This document shows positions 1-12,703 of a stretch of 64,000 nt of DNA, one piece after another. Position numbers and translations under genes: made by a program. The stretch is from Epiperipatus broadwayi (lineage: Eukaryota; Onychophora; Udeonychophora; Euonychophora; Peripatidae), in assembly GCA_028023455.1 (NCBI GenBank), contig JAQFVV010006215.1, forward strand, positions 11,205,524 through 11,269,523. The letters run 5' to 3'. The first letter of the stretch is position 1. Each line of letters begins with the position of its first letter. The notes beneath the pieces were generated by a model. It had not been told where the DNA came from, ran no database searches, and saw only the letters and a program-made list of their open reading frames with translations.

Positions 1-2781
1 TTATGCCTTATTGACTGAATATTAGTATATTAAAAATATAGATTTAGTTGCAAAATTGTTCTTGTTTGTAATATTTAAAATATAACACACATAATATCAT
101 GTTTAGTATGTTAAAAAACTGTGCTCTCCAAAATAATTCCCCATTCCCCAATAAAATACAATGCAATACCTTTGTGGTAGTTACATCCTTTACTTACATT
201 TGTATATATGCACAGCATTTTCAAGTTTTTGAAAATAGAAAGTTAAAATAATCATTAGTGTTATTTAAATATTAACAATTAAAACATAAGCACTTATGTG
301 AATTAAATTTAAAATATCCATTCTATTAATTTATTAAATGTGTTTATTTAAATTTGTTCACATTATTTATAAAAACTTATTTAGATCTTGAAATATAATG
401 TAACAGGATGGGGTAGTTGGTGTGGAAATGATGGTGGCCATACCTGGGGTAATGCCAAATCATCATCACTCCCAAGTAAATTAAATTTATAATTTACAAA
501 AAGTATAATATTTAAGATATACCATATTAAAAAAATGTTAAAGTAATGTTTAAGATCCATAAATATATAAAATAAGCAATTTTATATATTCAAAGAGAGC
601 ATGAGATCAAGAAAACTCTAAGAGATCAGCCAGTTACTCCTCGGAGCATTTATGATTAACTATATATCAACCAGCATTATAAATAAGTATAAGTAAAAGT
701 AATCCATCATCATCATTGATGGGAATATCATCATCAAAATAAATCAATACAATAAATCAGAATAAAATCAGCAGTCAATTTGGTGACTGGATTAGAAATG
801 GGTCTTCAGTAGAACAGGCTAACTATTGAGCAATTGCCAGCTTGGGGCAATTATTTAATCATTAATTTGGAGTCACAAACTATGGTCTCATCCACCAGAA
901 TACATAATAATAATAATAATAAATAATAATGCTGGGAACATTAAAACAATCTGATCATCATCAATGCTCTGGCCACTTGTACTAGCCAACTATAAATTTA
1001 ACTTCTAATAGCCTAAACTAAAATAAAATGTAGTGCATGGCTTTAAAGAGTATTCTATTTTGTGCTAACCAGGATAATGATTGATAATCTATGAATTCCC
1101 AAAAGCACTAATATACAACCTAATTTATATATCAGCCATTATTGCATAAATTTAGCTCAGGAGAATATAAGCTTTATTACTATATGTGACCAAGAGAATC
1201 ATTGGAATAATTTTCATATTTGAACACAAGTTTATTAACAATAAAAAAATGATATTAAGGTCTAGAATAAGCCGATGCATATCAAGCCTTCTGATTTTGA
1301 TTAACATATAACAAAAAAAAATTATCACATTTGTGATTTACAAAATTACTATATAAAATTCAAGTTATTACTTTATGATTTACATACATGTTCCAATAGG
1401 TTTATTAAAAACCCAATCAGCACACAGACATGTGACTTAATATAAAATAAACATGTTTAAATTTATCAAAATAATAAAATTATTAAAAGTATATTTCATA
1501 ATTAATTTTATTTGAAAACTATACATAAAATCCACACATATATATGTATCTACGAACATATAAATGATATGAATTAATATTACTAATTAGTTCTTTTTTT
1601 TTCAGTCAATAAAAGTATTTTCCTATTCCTTTTAAAAAAAATGAAGTAAATTTTTGACAGATAATTCAAAAGTTTTTTTTTTATGACAGGTTACTCTCAA
1701 TTAATTAATTATATCTCTAAATTAATCTAAAAAGATTTTTGAAATCCTCTTTCTTTTTCAAAATAAATTGTCCATGAATCAATTATTACTTTTAGATTTT
1801 AATTCAATTCAAGCAAAATTATTTACTTATCTTTTAAAATATATATAGATTTTCAAATGTCATTTTTATCAAAGAAATTATTTAAAATTTCATTCTCATT
1901 ATATATAATGCTATTCACCATTATATATACATTTATCAGTGCTTCTCTTTGTGAGTTGATCTTGATGAGACAGGTATAGTCTGGAATTGTCATAATTCAG
2001 GTAAAGTGTTAGCATTCATTCTGTTCCCTTGTGTTTAGGATTTGATGAGCTTCAGGCTGGAAAAATGTTTTGTCCACATTTAAGGCTATGAATTTCAACA
2101 CAAAGAAGTGGGTCATTTTCCTCCATGTAAATTCAAACTCCACTATTAAACCAATAGACTGCTACTTATCTCCAGCCTTAACTTCAGCTACCTCTCATGG
2201 GAGTTTTGTCCAACTTTATTAGCTAGCTCTGCATCTAGCTATTCTGCTTCACAAAAATATTAAGACAAGAACTGTCTTCAAAAAATTACTATTCAAACTT
2301 TGCAGCTGGCCCCACTATTTCTTAAAATATTAAAACTAGACTTTTCTGGCCAACTCTTACAAAAACTGCAAGCCAAATTGAACTGATATTTTTTACCAGT
2401 CCTCTTATAAAATCATCTGAGGTGACAACAACACTAATTTAAAAACTGTGTTTTTTTCTTATCTTTTGATTGGAAGCAATTTTATCCCTCCAAAAGCACT
2501 TTTAATTAAAAAGCTACATTTAGAAATCTTATCAGAGATTTTTGAAAATAGATAATAGAAATACATACAAGCAGCAATTAAAAAATAGATATTTTATACA
2601 ACTTTTAATTAAAAGATTTCAAAAACAAGCCCTGCTTGTTTTGAAATTTCAAAATCAAAATAATATTATTTATGTAGACTTTTTTAAAAAAAATATTTAT
2701 TTCATAATAAAATTCAGTTTTAATTCAGAGCTATTTAACACTTTATTTATTATTTTTATTTGATCCTTGAGTACTAACTAA
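1..2781. other. AT-rich stretch, no gene
   Basis: I see no coding signal here: every frame is closed at short intervals and the small reading frames have low-complexity translations. There are ATC/ATA-type simple repeats near 700-740 and 905-930. A slightly more GC-rich patch at 400-480 and 780-900 may be an old repeat, but I cannot place it in a family. Confidence 0.6.
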
Positions 2782-2957
2782 GCTATGACATACTACACCA
2801 AAGGCATACTATTCTAATCTTATGATTTTTAAGATAATGTCTCCTGGTGATTTGCAAACAAACTTAATCAATAAAGTTTGCCTGCAGATCACATGGAAAA
2901 GTCACCTTGAAGATCGCAAGATTAGAATAGTATGCCTTTGGGGTAGTATGTCATAGC
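2782..2957. mobile_element. Small inverted-repeat element (MITE-like)
   Basis: The left arm at about 2782-2821 is the reverse complement of the right arm at 2918-2957, with one or two mismatches over 40 bases; both start from GCTATGACATAC. The loop of about 97 bases holds a second inverted repeat (GTGATTTGCAAAC near 2850 against its complement near 2890), so the whole unit can fold as one long hairpin. There is no coding capacity. Length and structure fit a non-autonomous DNA transposon. I could not define a convincing target duplication, so the superfamily is unknown. Confidence 0.6.
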
Positions 2958-2994
2958 AATAGTTAATAGCAAAGAAGGAGATGTAAACATTGCC

Positions 2995-3610
2995 ATGTTT
3001 GGTCATTGCAAAAAAATAATAACTAATAATTTACTATGAAAAAAAAATTATCAAAAAATGAATATTATAAAGAATCATTATAATTTTTAATGATATTTAA
3101 CTAATCATTTGATTCTAAAAATGATAAAAAAAAATCAAAAATGAATATTGTAATCATTATCTAATTTTTAATGATATTTAACTAATCATTTGACCCCGAA
3201 AACAAAAAAAAATTAACTAATCATATATATTTTCAGACTAGAAGCTGTTGCAAAATAATAACTAATAATTTACTATGATAAAAAATTAGTATCAAAAATG
3301 AATATTATAAATAATCAAAACAATTTTTAATGAAAATGATAATAAAAAAATTATTAAAAAATGAATATTATAAATAATCATTACAATTTTTTATAGGGAT
3401 AGGGATATTTAACTAATCATTCGACCCCTCCCCCCTTCCAATTTTCAGTCCCAAAAATGAGACATTTAATTTCAGAACCGCAGTAATAATTTACTCCGAT
3501 AATAAATGGACTAATAAGTAATATTTTATTACAGTAAAATATTATCAAAAATAAGTATTATAAATAATCTTTATAATTTTTAATGGTATTTAACTAATTA
3601 TTTACATTTT
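2995..3610. repeat. Degenerate tandem repeat, AT-rich
   Basis: Blocks recur in the same order: ATAATAACTAATAATTTACT (near 3015, 3255 and, degenerate, 3485), ATCAAAAATGAATATTATAA, then TTTTTAATG-ATATTTAACTAATCATT. The four or five blocks are roughly 100-230 bases apart, with variable poly(A) between them. This is an old, expanded non-coding tandem array, with a C-run island near 3425. Confidence 0.55.
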
Positions 3611-3748
3611 TTTTTTTTTTTAAAAAAAAAGCAAATTGTTCTCAATTATTAACTAGAAATAATTGCCTTTATGAGATAGTGCGATACTGAAATCGCTTCT
3701 TTTTCGGAAAAGACTGTAAGTCCCAATAACTTAATATGGCTTTATTTT

Positions 3749-3995
3749 CCTTTTCTTGGTTAGACATTTTGGTTAATTAGTCATAAATGGTAATTAGTAA
3801 TACAATTAGATAAATTAGTAATATAATTTGATAAATTAGGAACACAATTTGATAAATTACTAAGTCCCTTTTCTTGGTTTTTTGCACAGACATTTTGGTT
3901 AATTAGTCATAAATGGTAATTAGTAATACAATTAGATAAATTAATAATAAAATTTGATAAATTAGGAATACAATTTGATAAATTAATAATAAAAT
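3749..3995 (+). repeat. Two-copy tandem duplication, ~120 bp
   Basis: CCTTTTCTTGGTT is followed by a GACATTTTGGTTAATTAG block and a run of AATACAATTAGATAAATTA-type units. The whole segment occurs at 3749 and again at 3867. Period is about 118-127 bases because copy 2 carries a short insertion. Inside each copy a 20-22 bp sub-unit (TTTGATAAATTAG) is itself repeated. Confidence 0.6.
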
Positions 3996-6740
3996 TAGTA
4001 AATAAAATCAGCAATAGTTGAACAATCAAAATATAAAATAAGCAATCAAAAAATATTCAATTCTTACAATGGCGGATCAGACACTGTAAAAAAAAAACGC
4101 ATCTCACTTGGTCAATGCAAGCAGGTAAAAGACAGATATTTACCCAGAATTCACCCAAGTATTTTAAAATCTTGAAGGTGACCATGAAAACACTTTGACA
4201 GCTTCTACCGATTAATCATGCCAATGTTTCAGTTACCATGACATTGTTTTGATTCTTTGATGATTATATCTACCGGTGGGTTGTGTAGTACGTTATAGCT
4301 TAGTTAATACTCAAATACCTTTTATTCCAAATGAAATGTAGAAAATATCTACAAAAAATTATAACTGTGTTTATTTCAACTATTATAATAAATAATAAAT
4401 ATTTATTTAAATAATAAGGGAAGATTAAACAATTCACAAAATTTTAAAATAATTAATTTTATTAAAATTTTATCATGAGTATATACTGTTAAATCTTACT
4501 AATATGGTATTAAAAATTGAAATTTACTTTGTGTTAAATAAAAGCATAACTTAAAAAGAGTTAAACTATTAAAATGTCTCTTATATTCATCAACCATTTT
4601 TAAAAAAATACTATTTACTTTCAAAATATTTAAATTTATATTTTAACTTTCATGTAATCAACTTAGCAAAAGAAAAATTCATTTATTATTATATTTATTT
4701 TGACATATTTTTCTTTGGTGTTTTTTTTTTTACAGTACAGAAGTAACAATGCAAATTTATCCATTATCATTGAATTTAGTTTGAAATATTTAGTCTTATT
4801 ATAAACTTACTAGAAACTAACATTTAAAGGAGATTTGGACTGCATAATATGTCAACAACAATTTTAAGAATTTTTATAGGATGTCATTTTACTGTATTCT
4901 AGAGATTTTGTGAAAAATATTACAATGAATAAAAAAAATAAATTAATTTTTATATATTTTATTTTTAAAATCATAAAACATCACAATATTTGATGCAATC
5001 TTTTTCATAAAGTGGAGCAATTTTTTAAGACAGTTAAAATATCTTCATCTTATGGTTCCAGAAGCTTGTTTTGAATGTGTAAATTTTGTAGGTTTCAGCA
5101 TTAGATCTTTTACACATCAAATTATAAATCTCCTATTAAAGCACCTCGACTGCTGAAAATTGTGATAAAAATCTGATACTTCATTGTTCATTTTATTTTA
5201 AAAATGTAACATACAATTCAGTAAGTTTTTATTATTATTTTTATCTTTTAACTGAATATGAATGAATGAACACACATACAGTAAACATATAATTAAATGT
5301 TTTCTCACAATTTATTATTAATAACTACATTATTTTTTTTAATTTTGTTTATACTATAATGTTAATTTAAATATGCATACTATACACATAAAAAATGTTT
5401 CGGTTTTATATATATATATATGCAAGTTGAGAAATATTGTCCACTTTCACTATAGTAAATATTGTAATCAAAACTTATCAATAAAATATGAGCTATTGTC
5501 CACAATATATGGTACATGCAAAGGGCTTGGAATAAAATGTAGTGGATATTATGGTTCCAGCATACTGGTTCACTTAGTTTAATTAGATTTTGTAAAATGT
5601 CCAATTTATTTTTCAAAGTTTATTAAAATTTTCTAATTAAGAATATTAATTATTTATTCTGTTGATTAAAATATAAGATTAGAGTGTAAATCATGAAAAT
5701 AGTATTATCTTGTTTTGAAAATTTGTGAGGAAAAAATCACTGAAAATGTAAAAAGTAATGTAAAATGATCTGCAAGTTATGGAAAGGAAGTTGTTATAAA
5801 GGCAATATAATGAGCTAAAGATTTGTTAATTTATTACAATTTTAGCCTGTGCTAGCTTTCTCAAGAATCAATGTTGATTGTATGTTCAGTAATTAAATAA
5901 AAGTATCAGGCAAGCAGAATTAGAAAAGTTGTTTGTTGCCCATTTTTCATTGGAATGAGACCAAGACAGCCCTGAAAATCTAATGTGATTATGAATATCA
6001 ATATTCACCAGACAGCTCAACTGCAAGATGATATGCTAAATGAAAACTTTATTTAAGCTTAAAGTTTGTCTCCATAAATGTGATTTCTAATAGGAAAAGA
6101 TGGAATTGAAGCTGAAGTAACTGAGAAAGACATTGCTTATTATCTGTATCTGTTATCTATTTGATGAGTGCCATGGGTTACAAACCAAGTGCAAGCTGCT
6201 GATTAAGCATAACAAATAAACCTGAAATGGATCATTGTACAATGAAGATTTGCTACAAAAAATTAATTTTAAAAAGCATGCATGAAAAATTATTTATTTA
6301 ATGTAAATTACAAACATTTCTCAATGAGTGAAGATAATTTCTATCCACATTTAAAAATCCAGTGGAATATTATATCTTTAAAATATGTGTTTATGTAAAG
6401 AATAAATTCCACATTGGGAGTAAGTATGTAACCAATTAAATTCATTCTAAAGATTTTTTAAATTGTATTCCATAATCTCATAAACCATTAAATTTAGTAA
6501 AAAAAATCAGACTCTTTTTACAAACTTTGATAAATCAACATAATAAATACTATGATTAGATGCTAGATAGTTTTAAAACTTGAATATTTTTGCAGTCACA
6601 GTTACATATGTATGGTGTCAGTTATCAATTTAATAAGGTGTTTATCATCTCTTAAGTGTCAATTATCATAGTCAATTAGATATTCAAATATGGACAGACA
6701 TCACCCATTGTAAAATGTCTATATTTTTTTATTAAAAGAT
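3996..6740. other. AT-rich stretch, no gene
   Basis: No supported gene, RNA or named repeat. Short frames such as those near 5373-5616 have low-complexity AT-driven translations on both strands and no domain signal. Only homopolymers and short TA runs stand out. Confidence 0.55.
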
Positions 6741-6774
6741 TTACTATTATATATATAATTGAATGTTTTAATAG

Positions 6775-6905
6775 ATGCTGCAGATGATGAATTTATAATA
6801 AATAATGATTCTATTTTTATTTGTAGTTAAAATCTGTATCCTTGAACTTTCAAAGCAACAGCTAATTAAATACTTTATAATATAGTCAAAAGAGTTGTCT
6901 GTTTT
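6775..6905 (+). repeat. Dispersed repeat R1, copy 1
   Basis: This segment (TAAAATCTGT, CTTTCAAAGCAACAGC, TAATTAAAT) recurs in related form at 8450-8530 and 8745-8870 and inverted at 8985-9090. The four copies flank the RTE LINE. They look like diverged copies of one non-coding repeat into or next to which the LINE landed. Confidence 0.45.
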
Positions 6906-6989
6906 TATTGTGACTCAATGACTTAAATAAAAATGTAGTGATATAATAAGTTTCCCAAAAAACTTGAATATTAATATTAATATTTAAAA

Positions 6990-8282
6990 AAGGTGATAAA
7001 TAAGATATTAGAAATTACAGATCTATCAGTCTTTTATCAATTTTATACAAAATTTTTACCACGATAATTACAACTTTTTCTACAGAGAACATTGGATTTC
7101 CACTAACCAAGAGAACAAGCTGAATTTAAAAGGTGTTTTAGTACAGTAGATCATATCCAGATATTGAGAAAAGTTATAGAAAGGACAAATGAATATGAGT
7201 TGCCATTACGTTTTAGATTTGTAAATTATGAAAAGGCATTTGATTCTATAAGCATTTCTTCAATGATTAAAGCATTGGATCATCAAGGTATAGATCCAGG
7301 ATAATGTCTTATTTTAAAGAATATTTATAAAAATGCAACAACAACAATTAGATTACATAATGATATTGGGAAAGTCAACATTGAGAAGGGTGTAAGACAG
7401 GGTGACTCCATATCTCCAAAACTTTTTACAGCAGTGCTGTAAGAAGTATTTTGCAGATTAAAATGGGAAGCTAAAGGAGTGAAAGTATATGGAGATTATT
7501 TAAGTCATTTAGATTTTGCAGATGATATAGTTATTTTTGAAACAATGCTTTAGAGCTGCAGGAAATGTTGTAGGAGTTATCAGATGAAAGTAGGAAAGTA
7601 GGATTAAATATAAATGTTAAAAAGACTAAAGTAATGTTTAATAGATTTTCTCAAAATATGAAAATAAAGAATGATTATGATGAGTTAGAAGAAGTTAATA
7701 GTTATAAATATCTTGGTCAGATTATTAATATAGATGGAAACATAATGGATTAAATTAATCATAGAATTAAACTTGGTTGGAGTGCTTTTGGTAGAAATAA
7801 CTTGATACTAAAAGGAAATATGCCTGTGTGTTTGAAAAGGAAGGTTTTGTTTTACCAGTTCTTACTTATAGATCTGAGACTTGGACCCTTAATAGAAGAG
7901 CATTGCAGAGACTTCAGACCACTCAAAGAAGTATGGAGAGATGCATATTGGGAGTAACAAGAAGAGATCAAAAATGCAATATATGGGTAAGAGAACAAAC
8001 AGGTGTTACTGACCTCATTGAAAAAATTAAAAGATTGAAGTGGAGTTGGGCTAGACATATTGCTAGAAGAGATGATAATTGTTGGACAATTGAAATATTA
8101 AACTGGATTCCAAGAGATTGTAAAAGACTGAGAAAAAGATCACATGTGAGATGGATGGATGAAATAAGAAAGTGTGCAGGGGTGATGTGGAAAAGAAAAG
8201 CTAAAGATCAGACAAGTTGGTTTGAACTTGGAGAGACCTTCATCCTGCAGTGAATTGATAATGGTTGATGATGATGATGATA
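6990..8282 (+). pseudogene. RTE-type LINE reverse transcriptase, decayed
   Basis: The translated region matches the RT and C-terminal part of RTE-clade LINEs (proteins often named endonuclease-reverse transcriptase). Pieces in order are: a NYRSISLLSILYKIF block (about 7005-7060); PREQAEF..CFSTVDHIQ (7107 on); YEKAFDS; GVRQGDSISPKLF (about 7389); the catalytic LDFADD, with FADD at 7515-7526; KTKVMFN; and SYKYLG. The C-terminal domain at 7828-8253 has TYRSETWTLNRRALQRLQT, an LGVTRRD block and W-x-R-H-I-A-R. One frame runs 7107-7555 with two stops, then frameshifts occur near 7556-7620 and 7850. The element stops in a TGATGATGATGATGA run at about 8263-8282, the kind of short repeat tail RTE elements use. 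The apurinic endonuclease part is missing, so this is a 5'-truncated insertion. Confidence 0.88.
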
Positions 8283-8379
8283 ACAAGTTTAATGTAATCA
8301 AAGAATGGCAAACTTCTTCCAGTTTTCATTTCGTAATTCATGGCAAATCACATATTTTATCGTAGAAAAAATAACTTAA

Positions 8380-9095
8380 TAATTTTAATGGATGTTATAA
8401 ATGGAATATTATAATAGATGGGATATATGAGGTATTTTTAACTGTAGTTAAAATCATTAGCTGTGATCTTTTAAGTACATCCAATTAAAAATCAAATGTA
8501 TATGTGGAGACAATAAGCAGTGTTAGTGCTTAAATGTAGGGAAAAGAAGTACCTCTTTGACTGTGTTTCAGACATTTAAATGAGTACATAGCAGTACAGC
8601 AAGTTTATATAAGTTTGAAAAAAATCAAAGTATAACAGACTTGGGCCAGTTCTCATGTTGCAATAGAGACCCTCCCCATAGTGAGTCATGTACAATTTAT
8701 CATTTTTAATGGATATTATAGATCATGAAGTGTGTCAGTTTTAATTGTAATTAATATCTGCAACTATGATCTTTCAAAACAACAGCCAATTAAAAATCAA
8801 GGTGCATAGACTAAGACAATAAAGTACTATCGGCAGTGAGTCTTTATTACAAATGATAACATGAAGAAGTTTGTTATGCATCAATATCTTAAACTTATAC
8901 TGTTTTTCTATAGTGTTTTGTATTTATTTAACTCCCAAAGTCACAATCAAATGAAGAAGTCTTTTAATTATATTATAGTACTGACAGAGTTCTATTGTCT
9001 CAGTCAGCTTAGCTGATGTTTAATTGGTTGTTGTTTTGAAAGATTGTGGATGCAGATTTAATTACAATTAAAAATTGAATTCACATTTATTATAT
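8380..9095. repeat. Dispersed repeat R1, copies 2-4
   Basis: Copies at about 8380-8530 (+) and 8690-8870 (+) share TTTTTAATGGATATTATA, GATCTTTCAAAACAAC and CCAATTAAAAATCAA. A third copy at about 8935-9090 is inverted (TTTAATTGGTTGTTG, TTTTGAAAGATTGTGG). The 8725-8870 and 8985-9085 copies form an imperfect inverted repeat. No protein is encoded and the family is not recognised. Confidence 0.5.
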
Positions 9096-9192
9096 ATATT
9101 ATATAACACGAATAGTTTACAATTATGGTATTTATATAAAAAAATCGGATTATCATATTTTATAGGCAGATTTAAATGTTTAAACCTATAAC

Positions 9193-9425
9193 TCAGGGAT
9201 TCTCAACTTTTTTGGTCTCTATACCCTCTTAATTTTTTCATAAATTATCCAGCACCACCCATTCATTATAATAAGAAATAAACAATAATTAATTTTTCAT
9301 AAAGTTTTATTCAGCCTTTTTGGTTCTCATATCACCTTGGCTTTTCAGAAATTAGTCAGTATTCCCTATTTATTATAAGAAGTAATAAACAGTTATTCCT
9401 TTATTCAGTACATAAATCTTAATCA
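9193..9425 (+). mobile_element. hAT-like terminus, non-autonomous remnant
   Basis: CAGGGATTCTCAACTTTTTT at 9193 resembles the CAG-G-TTCTCAAC terminus common in hAT (Charlie-type) transposons and their MITEs. The following 110 bases (ACCCATTCATTATAATAAGA, AATAAACAATA) repeat in diverged form at about 9315-9400 (CCTATTTATTATAAGAAGTA). I did not find the opposite terminus, so this is a partial or internally duplicated remnant. Confidence 0.45.
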
Positions 9426-10733
9426 GATAATTTGAATTATCAGAATTTATATTGACAAAAGTTGATGCAACCTCACTGCATTCATGTCTGAAAAGAGACC
9501 TGAAATGTTGTTGGTGTAGATATATCAACATGGAATAGCCTGGAAATTTAATAATATAACTATTTTTAAAATATATTTATAGCATAATAATTTTAATTAA
9601 AAGAACAGATTTTCTATTTTATGCCTAATTTTTTTGATAAAATTTTGTTAAGTCATAATTTAAAAAAAAAAAAAAAACAGAATTCATTTTGTAAATAAAT
9701 AAAAAAAAATGATATAAATTGGCAGATCAAAAGATTTTATTTTTAGCATTCACACTAAAAATGTATTTAATAAAGAAGATATTATCCATGTCATATGTAT
9801 ATTTAAGACATTTTTGTTAACTCTTTTTGTATCAATTATGACCATAAGATTGTGTATTGTTATGTGGCCTGCAATCCAGCCTAAAGTGACTCATTTGTGA
9901 ATATTCTGTAGAATTTGTTTAATAAAGATTTGAACTAAAATGTATATACACTGATAATAATTTTAATAAAAATAACCAGTTCAGAGAAGCTTTAAGAAGT
10001 TGCGGTTTCAAACAAAGAGAAGACAAAGGTAGATTTTTAAATAAAAGGGAAGGATTCTCATTGGATGCAATGCAGTCATTGATTTGTATGATTATAGATT
10101 TTTGTTTAAAATCTAGAAACCAAAATAACTTTCAAGTTGCAGAATAATTTGTTTATTTTATTTTAAAATAATTATTTGTTTTTGATAAATAGGTTATGTT
10201 TAGATTCATACTAGATTGAAATTTTTTATAAGAAAATAAGTCAAATGCAAAATTCTAATGTAAATCAAAATGTACAGCAGAAATAAACTTTTTAAAATTA
10301 TAAATTGAATTTTTAAATTTTACATTTATTTTAACTCTTTGAATGTATTGTTTATTTATTATGCTATACTAATTTAAATTTGGTTGGTTATTAAGTTTTA
10401 TTTATTTGAGAAATATTTGTTTTCCTCCAGGGCTAAAACAAAATTTTTGTTCTGATTATTATTTTATTATTTTACTCTGTGTTATTTATTTGCAAAATTA
10501 ATATTTCAAATTTTTGTTTGTAAAGTTGGTATAATAAATAAATTGAAATATCTTGTGAAGAATCAAGGTTCATTCTTTGAAAATAAACAAACATAAAATT
10601 TAGAAATCTGACCACTGTAATACTGTTTTAAATTGCATAATTGAATCATTAAAGTATAAATCAACATTCCAAAATATTCTTAAATATATCAAGTATTTTA
10701 AAAATAAATAGAAAATTATTGATAATAGATATT
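9426..10733. other. AT-rich stretch, no gene
   Basis: No coding region, RNA gene or clear repeat. Homopolymer A/T runs (for example near 9660) and scattered AATAAA-like strings are expected at this base composition. Confidence 0.5.
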
Positions 10734-11185
10734 TAACCACTAAAACATCACATGATCACCATTTTGTATATTTACATTAACCAACATAGTAGTGGCACTC
10801 AGTGCAAGCCATAGTAATCAATGGATACTGCAAGGTTCATGCATAAAATCTCCATTTAATGCCTAATTAGCTTGGATTGAAAACATTATTGTGTTTTCAT
10901 ATTGATCTCACTGCTTTATGATTAACTAAGTATGTAAAAATGGCTGCTAGATGGTTGCATCAAATCTTAAATGCAGTGCTCTCAGATGCAAGGTTTCTCA
11001 CTGCTGAAAGCCACAAACTAGAAACTAATCTGCAGATATTGGATGAATAGGCACTAGATGGCAATCTTTCTTTGATTACTATGGCTTGCACTGGGTGGCA
11101 TTATGTATGGAGAATTAACAGCCATTTTAACAGTTAAGCATATTTAATGGTATCATATGATGTTTTAGTAGTTTTATACCCATTC
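10734..11185. repeat. Palindromic repeat family FB1, copy 1
   Basis: The left arm (10734-10860: CACTAAAACATCACATGATC, then GTGGCACTCAGTGCAAGCC, ATAGTAATCAATGGATAC) is matched in reverse complement by 11040-11185 (TTGATTACTATGGCTTGCAC, then ATCATATGATGTTTTAGTAG). The arms are over 100 bases with mismatches; the spacer is about 180 bases. The same sequence occurs at 34072-34560 and 63150-64000. It has no coding capacity. It looks like a foldback or MITE-type element, or a satellite-like unit. Confidence 0.7.
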
Positions 11186-11580
11186 TGTCTATAGAATGAA
11201 AGTAACTGGGGTTATTAAAAAACCCAAGGCACCAAAATGTACAGATAATGAACTGGGTGCAGGTTTATATGACTATACAAACTGATTAGCTTAGATTGAA
11301 AACACTATTGTGTTTTCACCTTGGTTTCATAGCTTTATAGTCAACTAAATAGGTAAAATGTGGTTGATGAAGGATTGCATTCAATTCTAATATCTAGATG
11401 CAATGCACTTGGATCCAATGCTCATAACTGATGAAAGCTAAAAGCTACCAACTAGTCTGAGGATATTGGATGAGTAGGCAGTACATAGGAATTTTTACAC
11501 ACAAACTTTACAGCATTCATTAATTGCTATGGCTTGCAATGTGTGGGATTATTGTACAGAGCATTGGCTACTGTTATAAT
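11186..11580 (-). repeat. FB1 second unit, inverted and degraded
   Basis: Continuing from the palindrome, CCAAGGCACCAAAATGTA, TTAGATTGAAAACACTATTG, GATATTGGATGAGTAGGCAG and ATTGCTATGGCTTGCAATG follow. Read in reverse complement these follow the order of the FB1 unit seen at 34072-34560. The copy is more diverged than those at 34 and 63 kb, so it is older. Confidence 0.6.
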
Positions 11581-11760
11581 ATATATTTTCTATTTTAGAA
11601 TAGTCTATTTGAAGTTTAATAAATTTTCAGTTTGATTAATTTTATTCTAAAAAGCAAAAATATTCAAATATAAATTAAATATCAAATCACCTACAAATAA
11701 TTATTAATTTTAAATTTATGAATATTGATTATATAAAAAAAAATAGCTTTAGAATGCATA

Positions 11761-11951
11761 TTTAATGAGTGACTCACATTTCTCCATCATTTTTCTAAAG
11801 ACAACAAAACAAAATTATTCATCTAATAAATTGAATACCAGTTAAAAAATAAGCTGATAAAATTCTTTCCAACTAGCATTCAATTAACCTGATGAGTAAT
11901 ATCATTTCTTGTCTTTAGTGAGATGCTGGAAATACTGAGTCACTCATTAAA
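11761..11951. mobile_element. Small inverted-repeat element (MITE-like)
   Basis: The left arm 11761-11805 (TTTAATGAGTGACTCA, then TCTCCATCA and CTAAAGACAA) is mirrored by the right arm 11908-11951 (TTGTCTTTAG, then GAGTCACTCATTAAAA), about 80% matched. The unit is about 190 bases, non-coding, with AT-rich flanks, consistent with a short non-autonomous DNA element. Confidence 0.5.
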
Positions 11952-12703
11952 AGAACTTTTTGAGTTTGTTTTGTGTTTTATAATCAATATAAATATAAAA
12001 TACTCATTAAGAAAAGATATTTAATAATTTTATAAAAAATAATGCTAAATAAATAAATAAATTTGGTGTAAATTTTTCTTGAACACTGATAACTTTTGCT
12101 ATTTAGATATTTTAATTAAAATTAAAATCTTAATTATTAAATGTGTTCTAAATAAAAACCACTCAAAACCTTTTTTAAAATTTCTATTGTGAAATCGATT
12201 ACAATGAATTCTTTACAGTGAAACTATGAATTATGATTGCAACACCTATGAAAAATTTTGCATGAATGTCATGCAATTAACTTTTAAAAAATATATGTTT
12301 ACTTTAATATTAATACAAATCTTTTATATAGTAATATCTAACATAATAAATAAAACAATAATTTAATTTTAATGATTAACTGCCTCTTTTATTTAATTTC
12401 TTGCTTAAAATATATATTAGTTTATCAGGATATCTGTTTATCTTTTCTATTTAGCAAGTCAATACAATCTTTTCTAAAACATTAAGAGACCGAAAAACTG
12501 GCTGTTATAAATAAATTGTTTTCCCATTATATAGCAATTAAATTATAAGTATGTGACGTTTTTTTCGCATTAAATAGTGAAGCTATACTTTTACTCTAAT
12601 TTATAATAGCTTTGCTAAGCACTTTTGAGATTTCATGTTTGAATGTCATACTCATAGCTTTGTAACTAACGATTGTTATGATTGTGCAAATGCATTTGAA
12701 TTT
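11952..12703. other. AT-rich stretch, no gene
   Basis: No coding signal. The part adjacent to 12704 is downstream of Penelope element A's minus-strand stop, so the last 100 or so bases could be its 3' untranslated region. I saw no hammerhead-like motif or pLTR there. Confidence 0.45.

Noticed and set aside
4069-4090. ATGGCGGATCAGACACT followed by GTAAAA, which looks like a tiny first coding exon with a splice donor
   Set aside because: Only five codons, no promoter or downstream exon could be linked, and it sits at the edge of a tandem-repeat patch. Chance match.
5373-5616. Overlapping frames on both strands near 5.4 kb
   Set aside because: Both contain a TA-repeat-derived YIYIY stretch and no recognisable motif; expected by chance.
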